A DNA stretch of 64,000 bases from CAMLFJ01 sp035524955 (GTDB lineage Bacteria; Methylomirabilota; Methylomirabilia; Rokubacteriales; CSP1-6): NCBI GenBank assembly GCA_035524955.1, contig DATLFG010000061.1:1-64000 (forward strand), written 5' to 3'. The notes below the pieces were generated by a model. The model did not search any database and was not told the DNA's origin. It saw only the letters and a list, made by a program, of their open reading frames with translations. The position numbers and the translations under genes were made by a program. Of the stretch, positions 34,795-42,472 are shown piece after piece (position 1 is the first letter of the stretch; each line of letters opens with the position of its first letter).

Positions 34795-34928
34795 GGCGAG
34801 GCGCAGCCGAAGGCGAGCCGAGCGAATTCGATAGTGTCTTGAGGAAGTAGAGGGGCGAGGAGGAAGTAGAGGGGCGAGGCGCAGCCGAAGGCGAGCCGAG
34901 CGAATTCGATAATGTCTTGAGGAGGTAG
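34794..34928. repeat. 57-bp direct repeat, two copies
   Basis: 34794-34850 and 34872-34928 are the same 57 bases with two mismatches, separated by 21 bases. Each copy begins GGGCGAGGCGCAGCCGAAGG and ends in GTAG; the first copy starts on the last base of the UxaA-type stop codon. A 29-base part recurs in reverse at 38417-38445 with one mismatch. No ORF of interest and no terminator T-run are present. It may be a small mobile or REP-like unit or a recombination product. Confidence 0.75.
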
Positions 34929-34950
34929 ACGGGAGCTGGAGGCAGACGCG

Positions 34951-35316
34951 ATGCCAAACCCGGGCATGTATCGCGGCGACCGTCGCCGCAAGGAGGATCA
35001 GCGCAAGGCCAAGCTGGAGGCCAAGAAGGCGCGCAAGGCCGAGCGGCGCGAGACCGGGACGAGTGGGCCCGAGATCGCGGACCAGGTCGAGGCAGGGGCC
35101 GTCGAGATCGTCGAGTTCGTCTGGTTCTCGCCGAGCAACGGCCGGCCGCTGACGACGCCGAACAAGGCGGCGCCGGTAGTGGACGGGATCGACGACTGGA
35201 TGCTGCTGAGCGACCGCCCGCCGAGAGCTAGCGGGCCGGCTGGGACGCGACGGTGTCCGGACCGCGGGACGGGTGCTCGTCCTTCGGCGCGCCGTCCGCG
35301 AGCTGGGCTCCCTTGA
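34951..35316 (+). CDS. Small basic uncharacterised protein
   Basis: A 121-residue ORF. The first 45 residues are Lys/Arg/Glu-rich and helical (RRRKEDQRKAKLEAKKARKA), the middle contains VEIVEFVWFSPSNGRPL, and the last 30 residues overlap the end of the opposite-strand hydrolase gene by 89 bases. TGGAGGC eight bases before the ATG supports translation. No family recognised. The natural end may be correct but the Arg/Pro-rich tail looks like run-on. Confidence 0.45.
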   Translation: MPNPGMYRGDRRRKEDQRKAKLEAKKARKAERRETGTSGPEIADQVEAGAVEIVEFVWFSPSNGRPLTTPNKAAPVVDGIDDWMLLSDRPPRASGPAGTRRCPDRGTGARPSARRPRAGLP

Positions 35317-35791
35317 AGAACGCGCCCCAGAAATCGTCGGCGGCCACCGGCTGTGGCCGGCGATCCACGAAGCGGTCGGCGCGGAATCCGGCGCGAGCCC
35401 GGACGATGAAGCTGTAGAAGTGGACGAGGCCGCCCGAGGCGAACTTGCCGTTGAAGACGATGTCGAGCGGCAGGTGCAGGAGCATGCCGAAGACCCATCC
35501 CCAGAGCCACTCGACGTTGGTGTACCACGCGATCGCGGCCAGCAGGGCCAGCAGCTCGTAGGAGTGCAGCACGAGGACGACCCGCTGCACCTTGCCCCCG
35601 AGATAGTAGCGGAGGAAGCTGCCGGGACGGAGGTCGCGCTGACGTTCGAAGAGCAAGTAGTCGACCACGTGGTCGACGTCGATCAGGAAGCCGCCGGCCG
35701 CGAGGCCCGCGGTGAGCGCGACGCTCTCGGTGCCCGCGTAGACGGCCGCGCAGGCGACCGCGGTGGTGACGAGATGACCTCCGGGGCTGAT
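35228..35791 (-). CDS. Membrane metal-dependent hydrolase-like protein (YdjM type), start codon unclear
   Basis: The frame encodes SPGGHLVTTAVACAA, then GLAAGGFLIDVDHVVDYLLF, RYYLGGKVQRVVLVLHSYELL and LLHLPLDIVFNGKFA. The H...D-x-D-H pattern with hydrophobic helices matches the membrane-bound YdjM/metal-dependent hydrolase family. The domain clearly begins about 40 codons upstream of the first ordinary start (GTG 35668), yet no ATG, GTG or TTG occurs in frame between the upstream stop near 35890 and that GTG. The listed start, ATC at 35791, is only the edge of recognisable sequence. A non-canonical start (ATC or CTG), or a sequence error, is implied. Function unknown. Confidence 0.5.
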   Translation of the reverse strand: MSPGGHLVTTAVACAAVYAGTESVALTAGLAAGGFLIDVDHVVDYLLFERQRDLRPGSFLRYYLGGKVQRVVLVLHSYELLALLAAIAWYTNVEWLWGWVFGMLLHLPLDIVFNGKFASGGLVHFYSFIVRARAGFRADRFVDRRPQPVAADDFWGAFFKGAQLADGAPKDEHPSRGPDTVASQPAR

Positions 35792-35801
35792 GGCGAACCG
35801 C

Positions 35802-35927
35802 CTAGCGCAGGTACGGGTTGCGGGATCGGCGAACGCGAACCGGGACCGGCTGCCGCGCAGGCGCCAGCCAGCCGAGCGGGACGCTATCGATCAGCTCCAG
35901 GAGACGGCGCCCGAGTCGCTTCATCAT
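35802..35927 (-). CDS. Possible 41-residue small protein upstream of the hydrolase gene
   Basis: The ATG at 35927 (with a second ATG at 35924) follows GAGAAGG and encodes MMKRLGRRLLELIDSVPLGW and then an Arg/Pro-rich tail ending NPYLR. The stop lies 10 bases before the hydrolase frame's apparent N-terminus, so it could be a leader peptide for that gene. There is no homology evidence, so this is tentative. Confidence 0.25.
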   Translation of the reverse strand: MMKRLGRRLLELIDSVPLGWLAPARQPVPVRVRRSRNPYLR

Positions 35928-36048
35928 GCCTTCTCGAGGGAGCAACTCCGGTGCCAGTCTCCACCCGGCACAAGTCATTGAAATATCTATGGACCGCGGG
36001 GGCCGGACATGGAACAGTACGCCAAAACAGGGAGTCGTGAGGACCAAA

Positions 36049-38058
36049 ATGGGGAGCGCGAGGGCAGGGAAGGCCGCCGTGACCGGCTTCGATGAGATCG
36101 TCCGATCCGACCCGTCCGTCTGGGAGATCCAGACCACGGGTGCCGGTCCCCAGGGACAGCTTCCACTCACCGCCGAGATGCTCCTCGAGAGCCCCAGCGG
36201 CGACATTTTCGGGCTCACGCAGAACGCGGGCATGGGCTGGGATCCGCGCGAGCTCGGCCGCCCGCAGTTCCTCATGCTCTCCACGCAGGGCGGCATCCGC
36301 GCCGCCGACGGCAAGCCGATCGCGCTCGGCTACCATACCGGGCACTGGGAGATCGGGCTGCTCATGCAGGCGGCCGCGCAGGAGCTGGCCGCGCTCGGCG
36401 GCCTGCCGTTCGCCGGCTTCTGCTCGGACCCGTGCGATGGGCGCACCCAGGGCACGCCCGGGATGATGGACAGCCTCGCCTACCGCAACGACGCGGCGGT
36501 GGTGCTGCGGCGGCTGGCCCGCTCGCTCCCCACCCGCCGGGGCGTGCTCGGAGTGGCCACCTGCGACAAGGGGCTGCCCGCGATGATGATGGCGCTGGCC
36601 GCGCTGCGCGATCTGCCCTGCGTGCTGGTGCCGGGAGGCGTGACCTTGCCGCCCGCCCATGGCGAGGACGCAGGCACCGTGCAATCCATCGGCGCCCGCT
36701 TCGCGCACGGCGAGCTCACGCTGGAGCGGGCGGCCGATCTCGGCTGCCGCGCCTGCGGCTCGCCCGGAGGCGGCTGCCAGTTCCTCGGGACCGCCGCGAC
36801 GTCCCAGGTCGTCGGCGAGGCGCTCGGGCTCTCGCTGCCGCATACCGCGCTCGCGCCTTCGGGACAGCCGGTGTGGCTCGACATGGCCCGGCGCTCGGCC
36901 CGCGCCCTGACCTCGCTGGCCGCGCGCGGGCTCACCGTGCGCGACATCGTCACCGACGCGGCTGTGCGGAACGCCATGATGGTGCACGCGGCAGTCGGCG
37001 GCTCGACGAATCTCCTGCTGCACCTCACCGCGGTCGCGCACGCCGCCGGGCTGCCGCGGCCGGTGGTGCAGGACTGGATCGACGTCAACCGGCGGGTACC
37101 GCGCCTGGTGGACGTGCTGCCGAACGGGCCCCGCAACCACCCCACCGTGCGTGTCTTCCTGGCCGGCGGCGTGCCCGAGGTGATGCTGCATCTCCGCCGG
37201 CGCGGGCTGCTGGACGAGACCTGTCTGACCGTCACCGGCGAGCCGCTGGGCCGCGCGCTCGACTGGTGGGAAGGCTCCGAGCGGCGCACCGCGCTGCGCG
37301 ACCGCCTGATGAGGCAGGACGGGGTGGACCCGGACGACGTCATCATGGATCCGGAGCGCGCGCGCGCGCGGGGGCTCACGAGCACCGTGACCTTCCCGCG
37401 CGGCAACCTCGCCCCGGAGGGCGCGGTGATCAAGAGCACCGCGATCGATCCGTCGGTGGTGGATGCGGACGGGGTGTATCGCAAGACCGGCCCGGCCCGC
37501 GTCTACACCACCGAGCGCGCGGCGATCGCCGCCATCAAGAGCACGGCGCCCGAGCGCATCAAGCCGGGCGACGTGCTGGTGCTCATCTGCCGGGGGCCGC
37601 TCGGCGCGGGCATGGAAGAGATCTACCAGATCACCTCCGCGCTCAAGCACCTGTCCTGGGGCAAGCAGGTGGCGGTGCTGACCGACGCGCGCTTCTCCGG
37701 CGTCTCCACCGGCGCGTGCATCGGCCACATCGGGCCCGAGGCGCTCGCGGGCGGGCCCATCGGCCGCCTGCGCGAGGGCGATGTCGTGCAGATCGTGGTG
37801 GATCGCCTGCGGCTCGAGGGGAGCGTGGATCTGGTCGGCGCCGATGGCCGGACGTTCGGCGCGGAGGAGGGCGCCCGGGTCCTCGCGGCGCGCGCCCCGC
37901 GGGCGGATCTGGCGCCCGACCCGGGGCTCCCGGACGACACGCGGCTCTGGGCCGCGCTGCAGCACGCGGGCGGCGGCGCCTGGGGCGGCTGCGTTTACGA
38001 TGTGGACGCGATCCTGGCCCGACTGAGAGGGGGCTTCCCTACGACTGGGTCACGGTGA
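36049..38058 (+). CDS. IlvD/Edd-family dehydratase, YjhG/YagF (D-xylonate dehydratase) type
   Basis: A 669-residue Fe-S dehydratase. ELPLTAEMLxxxPSGDxFG-type opening (GQLPLTAEMLLESPSGDIFG), SDPCDGRTQGTPGMMDS, ATCDKGLPAMMMALAA, SPGGGCQFLGTAATSQVV, VHAAVGGSTNLLLH and TDARFSGVSTGACIGHIGPE follow E. coli YjhG/YagF closely along the whole length, including the closing LPDDTRLWA. Cys residues in DPCDG, TCDKG and GGGCQ supply the cluster. It should dehydrate a sugar acid such as D-xylonate to the 2-keto-3-deoxy acid. GAGG sits 7 bases before the ATG at 36049. Its last 20 bases overlap the convergent ClpS-like gene. Confidence 0.88.
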   Translation: MGSARAGKAAVTGFDEIVRSDPSVWEIQTTGAGPQGQLPLTAEMLLESPSGDIFGLTQNAGMGWDPRELGRPQFLMLSTQGGIRAADGKPIALGYHTGHWEIGLLMQAAAQELAALGGLPFAGFCSDPCDGRTQGTPGMMDSLAYRNDAAVVLRRLARSLPTRRGVLGVATCDKGLPAMMMALAALRDLPCVLVPGGVTLPPAHGEDAGTVQSIGARFAHGELTLERAADLGCRACGSPGGGCQFLGTAATSQVVGEALGLSLPHTALAPSGQPVWLDMARRSARALTSLAARGLTVRDIVTDAAVRNAMMVHAAVGGSTNLLLHLTAVAHAAGLPRPVVQDWIDVNRRVPRLVDVLPNGPRNHPTVRVFLAGGVPEVMLHLRRRGLLDETCLTVTGEPLGRALDWWEGSERRTALRDRLMRQDGVDPDDVIMDPERARARGLTSTVTFPRGNLAPEGAVIKSTAIDPSVVDADGVYRKTGPARVYTTERAAIAAIKSTAPERIKPGDVLVLICRGPLGAGMEEIYQITSALKHLSWGKQVAVLTDARFSGVSTGACIGHIGPEALAGGPIGRLREGDVVQIVVDRLRLEGSVDLVGADGRTFGAEEGARVLAARAPRADLAPDPGLPDDTRLWAALQHAGGGAWGGCVYDVDAILARLRGGFPTTGSR

Positions 38059-38407
38059 CGACGAGACCGATCGACGCCAGGACATTGCCGACGCGCACGC
38101 ATTCGGTCTCGGAGCCGACCTTCACCACCGCCTTGCCGGTATTGTGCACCTGCCACGCCAGCTCCCAGCCCCGTTCCTCCGAGCAGGCGATGGCCTTCAT
38201 GAGCTGCTTCACCACTTCCTCGAAGGTGTGGCAGTCGCAGTTGTGGAGCACGGTCATCCAGGGCGGCGCGACCTCGACGTCCGTCGCGTCGAGCTCGTCG
38301 ACCTGTGGGGATTCGGTGGTCTCGGCGCGTAACCGGGATCTGTCGGCTTGCAACCGGGCCACCACGATTTGCCCCTGGGCCCTCTCAGCATGCAACCGGG
38401 ACTTCAT
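38039..38407 (-). CDS. ClpS-like Clp protease adaptor domain protein
   Basis: A 122-residue protein. Residues 48-120 match ClpS: PPWMTVLHNCDCHTFEEVVK, ACSEERGWELAWQVHNTGKA and VVKVGSETECVRVGNVLASIG. ClpS delivers N-degron substrates to ClpAP by binding an N-terminal bulky residue in a pocket built around an Asn-Asp-Asp motif. Here that segment is NCDC, so the pocket is altered. The first 45 residues are an unusual extension coded by short imperfect repeats around GCAACCGGG. It overlaps the convergent dehydratase gene by 20 bases. Confidence 0.75.
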   Translation of the reverse strand: MKSRLHAERAQGQIVVARLQADRSRLRAETTESPQVDELDATDVEVAPPWMTVLHNCDCHTFEEVVKQLMKAIACSEERGWELAWQVHNTGKAVVKVGSETECVRVGNVLASIGLVVTVTQS

Positions 38408-38416
38408 TATTTATCC

Positions 38417-38445
38417 GCTCGGCTCGCCTTCGGCTTCGCCTCGCC
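38417..38445 (-). repeat. Inverted partial copy of the 34794 repeat
   Basis: The reverse complement of these 29 bases matches positions 2-30 of the direct repeat at 34794-34850 with one mismatch (CGAAGCC for CGCAGCC). It lies between the ClpS-like gene start and the CoA-transferase stop. Confidence 0.7.
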
Positions 38446-38451
38446 AGGCAT

Positions 38452-39648
38452 TTACCCGATAACTCCCGCGAGGCGGAGGCGGGCGATGGTGCCGTCGCTG
38501 TAGCTCAGGATCTCGCGGAGGATCTGGTCCGTGTGCTCGCCGAGCCGCGGCGCGCGCCTGGGGCGCCGGATCTCGCCGTCGGTACGGACCGGGCTCCGCA
38601 CTTCCTTCAAGGCCCCGAAGTCCGGGTGTTCCACCTCCACGAGCATATCGCGCGCCAGCACCTGGGGGTCGGCCAGGGCCTGGCGCACGTCGTTGACCGG
38701 CGCGCACGGCACCCGACCGCGGAGGCGGTCGAGCCAGTCCGCGGTGGTGCGGGTGACGAAGCGGGCCTGCAGGAGCGGGAGCAGCGCGTCCTTGTTCGCG
38801 AACCGGTCCGCGAAGGTGCGGAAGCGCGCGTCCTCGCCCAGCTCCGGAGCGCCCAGGGTCTCGACCAGGTCGCGCCAGAACTTGTCCTTGTTGCAGAAGA
38901 TCACGATCCAGCCGTCGCGGGTGGGGAAGTTCTGGGCCGGCACGATAGTCTGGTGCGCCGAGCTGCGGGTGCGCCCCGCGATCCAGTCGCGATTGAGCGT
39001 CCACACCGCGAAGTACGACAGCATGCTGACCGCGGTGTCGAGCAATGAGATGTCCACATCCCGGCCCACCCCGGTGCGCTGGGCGTCGAAGAGGCCCACC
39101 ATCAGGCCGACCATCGCGGCGTAGCCGCCCGCGAAGTCGATCACCGAGACGCCGCATTTGCCGGGGGGTCCGTCGGGCTCGCCGGTCACCGCCATGTAGC
39201 CCGCGTAGCCCTGGATCAGGTAGTCGAAGGCGGGCTCGGCCGCGCGCGGCCCGGTGCGCCCGTAGCCGGACAGCGAGCAGCAGACCACGCGCGGATTGAT
39301 CTCCCGGAGCGCGTCGTAGGTCAGGCCGAGCTTGTCCGGCAGGTCGCCGCGCGCGTTGTTGAAGACCGCGTCCGACACGCGCACGAGATCGTGGAAGACC
39401 GCCGGCCCGTCCGGATGCCGCAGGTTGAGCGACACCGAGCGCTTGCCACGGTTGAAGGACTGGAAGTAGGGCGAATCGGCCTCGCCCTGGAACGGCGGCA
39501 CGTAGCGGGCGCTGTCGCCGCCCACGCCCGGATCCTCGATCTTGATGATGTCGGCGCCCAGGTCCGCCAGCATCTGGGTGCCGAACGGGCCGGCTCCGAA
39601 CTGCGACACGGCCAGGATGCGGAGTCCGTCGAGCGGGGGGCGGGGCAT
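38452..39648 (-). CDS. CaiB/BaiF family (class III) CoA transferase
   Basis: A 398-residue class III CoA transferase. The N-terminus LRILAVSQFGAGPFGTQMLADLGADIIKIE and DPFDYLIQ-like region (AFDYLIQGYAGYMAVTG) are typical. The catalytic Asp is in GVSVIDFAGGYAAMVG, and WIVIFCNKDKFW and APVNDVRQALADPQVLAR follow. It moves CoA between acids. It starts 1 base after the MaoC stop and is third in an operon with an acyl-CoA dehydrogenase and a hydratase, giving a plausible activation-oxidation-hydration route for an organic acid. Confidence 0.9.
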   Translation of the reverse strand: MPRPPLDGLRILAVSQFGAGPFGTQMLADLGADIIKIEDPGVGGDSARYVPPFQGEADSPYFQSFNRGKRSVSLNLRHPDGPAVFHDLVRVSDAVFNNARGDLPDKLGLTYDALREINPRVVCCSLSGYGRTGPRAAEPAFDYLIQGYAGYMAVTGEPDGPPGKCGVSVIDFAGGYAAMVGLMVGLFDAQRTGVGRDVDISLLDTAVSMLSYFAVWTLNRDWIAGRTRSSAHQTIVPAQNFPTRDGWIVIFCNKDKFWRDLVETLGAPELGEDARFRTFADRFANKDALLPLLQARFVTRTTADWLDRLRGRVPCAPVNDVRQALADPQVLARDMLVEVEHPDFGALKEVRSPVRTDGEIRRPRRAPRLGEHTDQILREILSYSDGTIARLRLAGVIG

Positions 39649-39649
39649 G

Positions 39650-40132
39650 TCAGCCGGGGAGCCGGCCCTCGCCGAGGGTGGCGTGGCTCCTCCGGGGGAC
39701 GAGCACGGCGCGGGTATAGGAGCACACGGTTTCGCCTCGCTGGTTGACGCCCTGGGTGGCTACCGTGACGATGCCGCGGTCGCCCTGGCGCGACTCCCGC
39801 AACGCGAGCACGCGGCTCTTCGCGTAGAGGGTGTCGCCGATGAAGGTGGGTTTCTCGTGCTTCAGCGCGTTGACCTCGAGGTTCGCGATGGCCCGCCCCG
39901 AGATGTCGGCCACCGTCATCCCGATCACCACGCTGTAGACCAGTGGGCCCAGGACCACGCGCTGCCGGTGCTGGGTCCGGGTTTGGGCGTAGTGGGCGTC
40001 CGAGTGGAGCGGGTGCTGGTTCATGGTGAGCAGCGCGAACCACGTGCAGTCCGCCTCGGTGATGGTGCGGCCGGGCCAGTGGGTGAACTCCTGACCGACC
40101 GCGAACTCCTCATAGTAGCGGCCGTAGCTCAC
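39650..40132 (-). CDS. MaoC-like enoyl-CoA hydratase
   Basis: A 160-residue hot-dog-fold hydratase. ADCTWFALLTMNQHPLHSDA carries the catalytic Asp/His-type residues of the R-specific hydratase/MaoC family, followed by VVLGPLVYSVVIGMTVAD and NLEVNALKHEKPTFIGDTLY. It should hydrate an enoyl-CoA, perhaps like mesaconyl- or methyl-branched acyl-CoA hydratases. GTG at 40132 overlaps the tandem acyl-CoA dehydrogenase stop (GTGA). Confidence 0.87.
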   Translation of the reverse strand: MSYGRYYEEFAVGQEFTHWPGRTITEADCTWFALLTMNQHPLHSDAHYAQTRTQHRQRVVLGPLVYSVVIGMTVADISGRAIANLEVNALKHEKPTFIGDTLYAKSRVLALRESRQGDRGIVTVATQGVNQRGETVCSYTRAVLVPRRSHATLGEGRLPG

Positions 40133-42363
40133 GGCGCGGGCGCCTCGAGCCGGCGCGCGGCGAGGCGGCGCCGCTCGCCCGCCTGGTCCCGCGGGCCGAC
40201 CAGCAGGGCGGCCGCGTCGCGGTAGTAGCGCTCCACCGGGAACTCGCTCGTGTAGCCGTAGCCGCCGTGGATGCGCATGGCCTCGAGCGTCACCATGTAG
40301 GCGGTCTCACCCGCGGCCAGGCGCGCCATCGTGGCTCCCGCGTCGTCGCGCGGATCGGCGTCGAGGCGCCCGGCCGCCCGCCCGGTCAGCAGGCGCGCCG
40401 CGGTGATGGCGGTCGCCATGTCGGCCAGCTTGAGCTGCACCGCCTGGTGCTGACAGATCGGCTTCCCGAAGGTGGACCGCTGCTGCGAGTAGCGCAGCGC
40501 CGCCTCGAAGGCGGCCTGGGCCACCCCCACCGCGGTGGCGGCGGCGCCGACATTGGTCGCGGCCTCGAGCAGGGTCTCGCCGCCTTCGCGGAGCGCGGCC
40601 GCCGCGGTCAGCCGGACGCCGACCAGCACCACGTCCGCCGCGCCGAGGCCGCGGAGGCCGATGGTGTCCGAGGCCAGGCCCACCGTGAGCCCGGCCCGGC
40701 CGGCCTCGACCGCGAAGCAGCGGGCCCCGCCGCCCTCCAGCGCCGCGTTCACCAGGAAGAGCCCGGCCCGGGCCGCGTTCGGCACGACCGGCGCGGCCCC
40801 GGTGAGGACCCAGTCCGCGCCGGCGCGCCGCGCGCCGATGGACGCGCCGATCACCGGCGCGGTCCAGCGCTCGCCCCGCGTCATCGGGGGCAGGAGTCGC
40901 TCGCGGGCGTCCCGCGGGATGCTGCGCGTGACCGCGAGCGTCGCCGCGAGCTGAGCGGAGAGCCAGATCGCGAGCGCCGCCGAGCCGCGCGCGACCTCCT
41001 CCACGATCATGGCGGCGGTGGTGAGGGGCAGGCCGAGCCCGCCGTGCTCGGCGTCGGCCAGGGCGCCGAAGAGTCCGAGCTCGGCGAGCTGCGCGACCAG
41101 CGGCTCGGGATCGCGGCGGCCCTGGTCGTGCTCGGCGGCCACCGGGACGACATCCTTCTCGACGGCCTGCCGCACCGCCAGGACGAGCTGCTTGTCGTCC
41201 TCCGCGAGCTCGTCGCGGGAGGTCAGCGCGCCCGGCCGTTCCCCGTAGCGCTCGAGCAGGTTTCGGCAGATGATGAGGCGCTGGATCTCGTTGGTGCCCT
41301 CGCCGATGATCATCAGCGGGGCGTCCCGGTAGAGGCGCTCCACCAGACCGGAGGCGAGCTGGGCGCGCACCCCCTCGATCTTCATGGCCTCCACCGCGAC
41401 GGCCTGGGCCATCTCCGAGGCGTGGAGCTTGGCCATGCCCGCCTCCAGATCGCACCGATCGCCCCGGTCCTTCATCGCGGCGGCCCAGTAGGTGACGAGC
41501 CGGGCCGACTCCACCCGCGTGGCGATGTCGGCGAGCGCGGCGGGCGGCTCCGGCAGCGCGCGGGCGGCGCGCACCGCCTCGTCGAGGCCGGCCTGGGCGA
41601 CCCCCACCGCGCGCGCCGCGATATTGATCCGCCCGGCCTCGAGCCCGGACATGACGTGCCTGAACCCGCGCCCTTCCAGGCCGCCCACCAGGTTCGCGGC
41701 CGGACACGCAAACGAGTCGAAGAGGAGCTCAGCTGTGTCTACTCCCTTGTAGCCGAGCTTGGCGATGGACTTGACCACCTCGAGGCCGGGGCCGCCCGTC
41801 TCGACGATGAAGCAGGACATCCCGCGGTGACGGGGGGACGCGGCGGGGTCGGTCAGGGCGAGCAGCGCGAAGGTGTTGCCCTCGCGCCCGTTGGTCACGA
41901 ACATCTTGGAGCCCGAGAGCAGGTAGCGGTCGCCCTCGCGCCGGGCCACCGTGCGGATCGCCTGCACGTCCGAGCCCGCGTGGGGCTCGGTGAGGCAGAG
42001 GCCGCCCCGGGCCTGCCCGCTCGCGAAGCGCGGAAGCAGGCGGAGCCGCTGCTCCTCCGTGCCGTGGTCGAGCACGATCAGGGCGGCCATGGTGTGGCTG
42101 TTGATGACGCCGGCCAAGGACATGAAGCCCCGACAGAGCTCCTCGATGATCCGCGCGTAGGTGGTGACGTCGAGGCCCAGGCCGCCGTAGTCGGTGGGCA
42201 CCAGGGCGCCGAAGAGGCCGAGCCGCTTCATGCGGTCGACCAGGTCGTGCGGATACCGGTCGGCGTGCTCGAGGGCGGGGGCCGCCGCCATCACGTCCCG
42301 CTCCACGAACTCGCGGACCGAGGCCACGATGGCGGGGGCGCGGCTGGCGGTGCGTGGAATCAA
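40129..42363 (-). CDS. Tandem (two-domain) acyl-CoA dehydrogenase with complementary degenerate halves
   Basis: A 744-residue protein with two acyl-CoA dehydrogenase domains. Domain 1 (about 10-370) has LTEPHAGSDVQA, the motif KMFVTNG and catalytic Glu355 in IIGEGTNEIQRL, but the segment corresponding to Q-x-R-x-x-F-G-x-P-I is deleted (GVAQAGLDEAVRAARALPEP runs straight on). Domain 2 (about 390-730) keeps QQRSTFGKPICQHQAVQLKL (residues 628 on), but its base position reads LLVGPRDQ, with Pro724 where Glu is expected. In dimeric acyl-CoA dehydrogenases this Arg/Phe-Gly segment contacts the neighbouring subunit's FAD, so one composite active site per chain is likely. TTG at 42363 follows GAGG. 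Confidence 0.85.
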   Translation of the reverse strand: MIPRTASRAPAIVASVREFVERDVMAAAPALEHADRYPHDLVDRMKRLGLFGALVPTDYGGLGLDVTTYARIIEELCRGFMSLAGVINSHTMAALIVLDHGTEEQRLRLLPRFASGQARGGLCLTEPHAGSDVQAIRTVARREGDRYLLSGSKMFVTNGREGNTFALLALTDPAASPRHRGMSCFIVETGGPGLEVVKSIAKLGYKGVDTAELLFDSFACPAANLVGGLEGRGFRHVMSGLEAGRINIAARAVGVAQAGLDEAVRAARALPEPPAALADIATRVESARLVTYWAAAMKDRGDRCDLEAGMAKLHASEMAQAVAVEAMKIEGVRAQLASGLVERLYRDAPLMIIGEGTNEIQRLIICRNLLERYGERPGALTSRDELAEDDKQLVLAVRQAVEKDVVPVAAEHDQGRRDPEPLVAQLAELGLFGALADAEHGGLGLPLTTAAMIVEEVARGSAALAIWLSAQLAATLAVTRSIPRDARERLLPPMTRGERWTAPVIGASIGARRAGADWVLTGAAPVVPNAARAGLFLVNAALEGGGARCFAVEAGRAGLTVGLASDTIGLRGLGAADVVLVGVRLTAAAALREGGETLLEAATNVGAAATAVGVAQAAFEAALRYSQQRSTFGKPICQHQAVQLKLADMATAITAARLLTGRAAGRLDADPRDDAGATMARLAAGETAYMVTLEAMRIHGGYGYTSEFPVERYYRDAAALLVGPRDQAGERRRLAARRLEAPAP

Positions 42364-42460
42364 GGAAACCTCGCGTCGAGACTAGCAAAAGCCGCGCGGC
42401 CATTGCAAGGCTTGCCCCCGCGGCCTCGCGCTTCTTCTTGGTCGCGGTTGCCAGGACCGG

Positions 42461-42466
42461 TATGCT
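42461..42466 (+). promoter_or_regulatory. -10 element TATGCT, leaderless spacing
   Basis: TATGCT ends 6 bases before the ATG at 42473. No ribosome site fits between, so a leaderless transcript is likely. The divergent acyl-CoA dehydrogenase gene has TAGTCT on the other strand about 16 bases before its start. Confidence 0.45.
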
Positions 42467-42472
42467 GAGAGC

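Noticed and set aside
38325..38407. Triple GCAACCGGG repeat as a regulatory repeat array
   Set aside because: It lies inside the ClpS-like ORF with irregular spacing, so it is better described as a feature of that coding extension.
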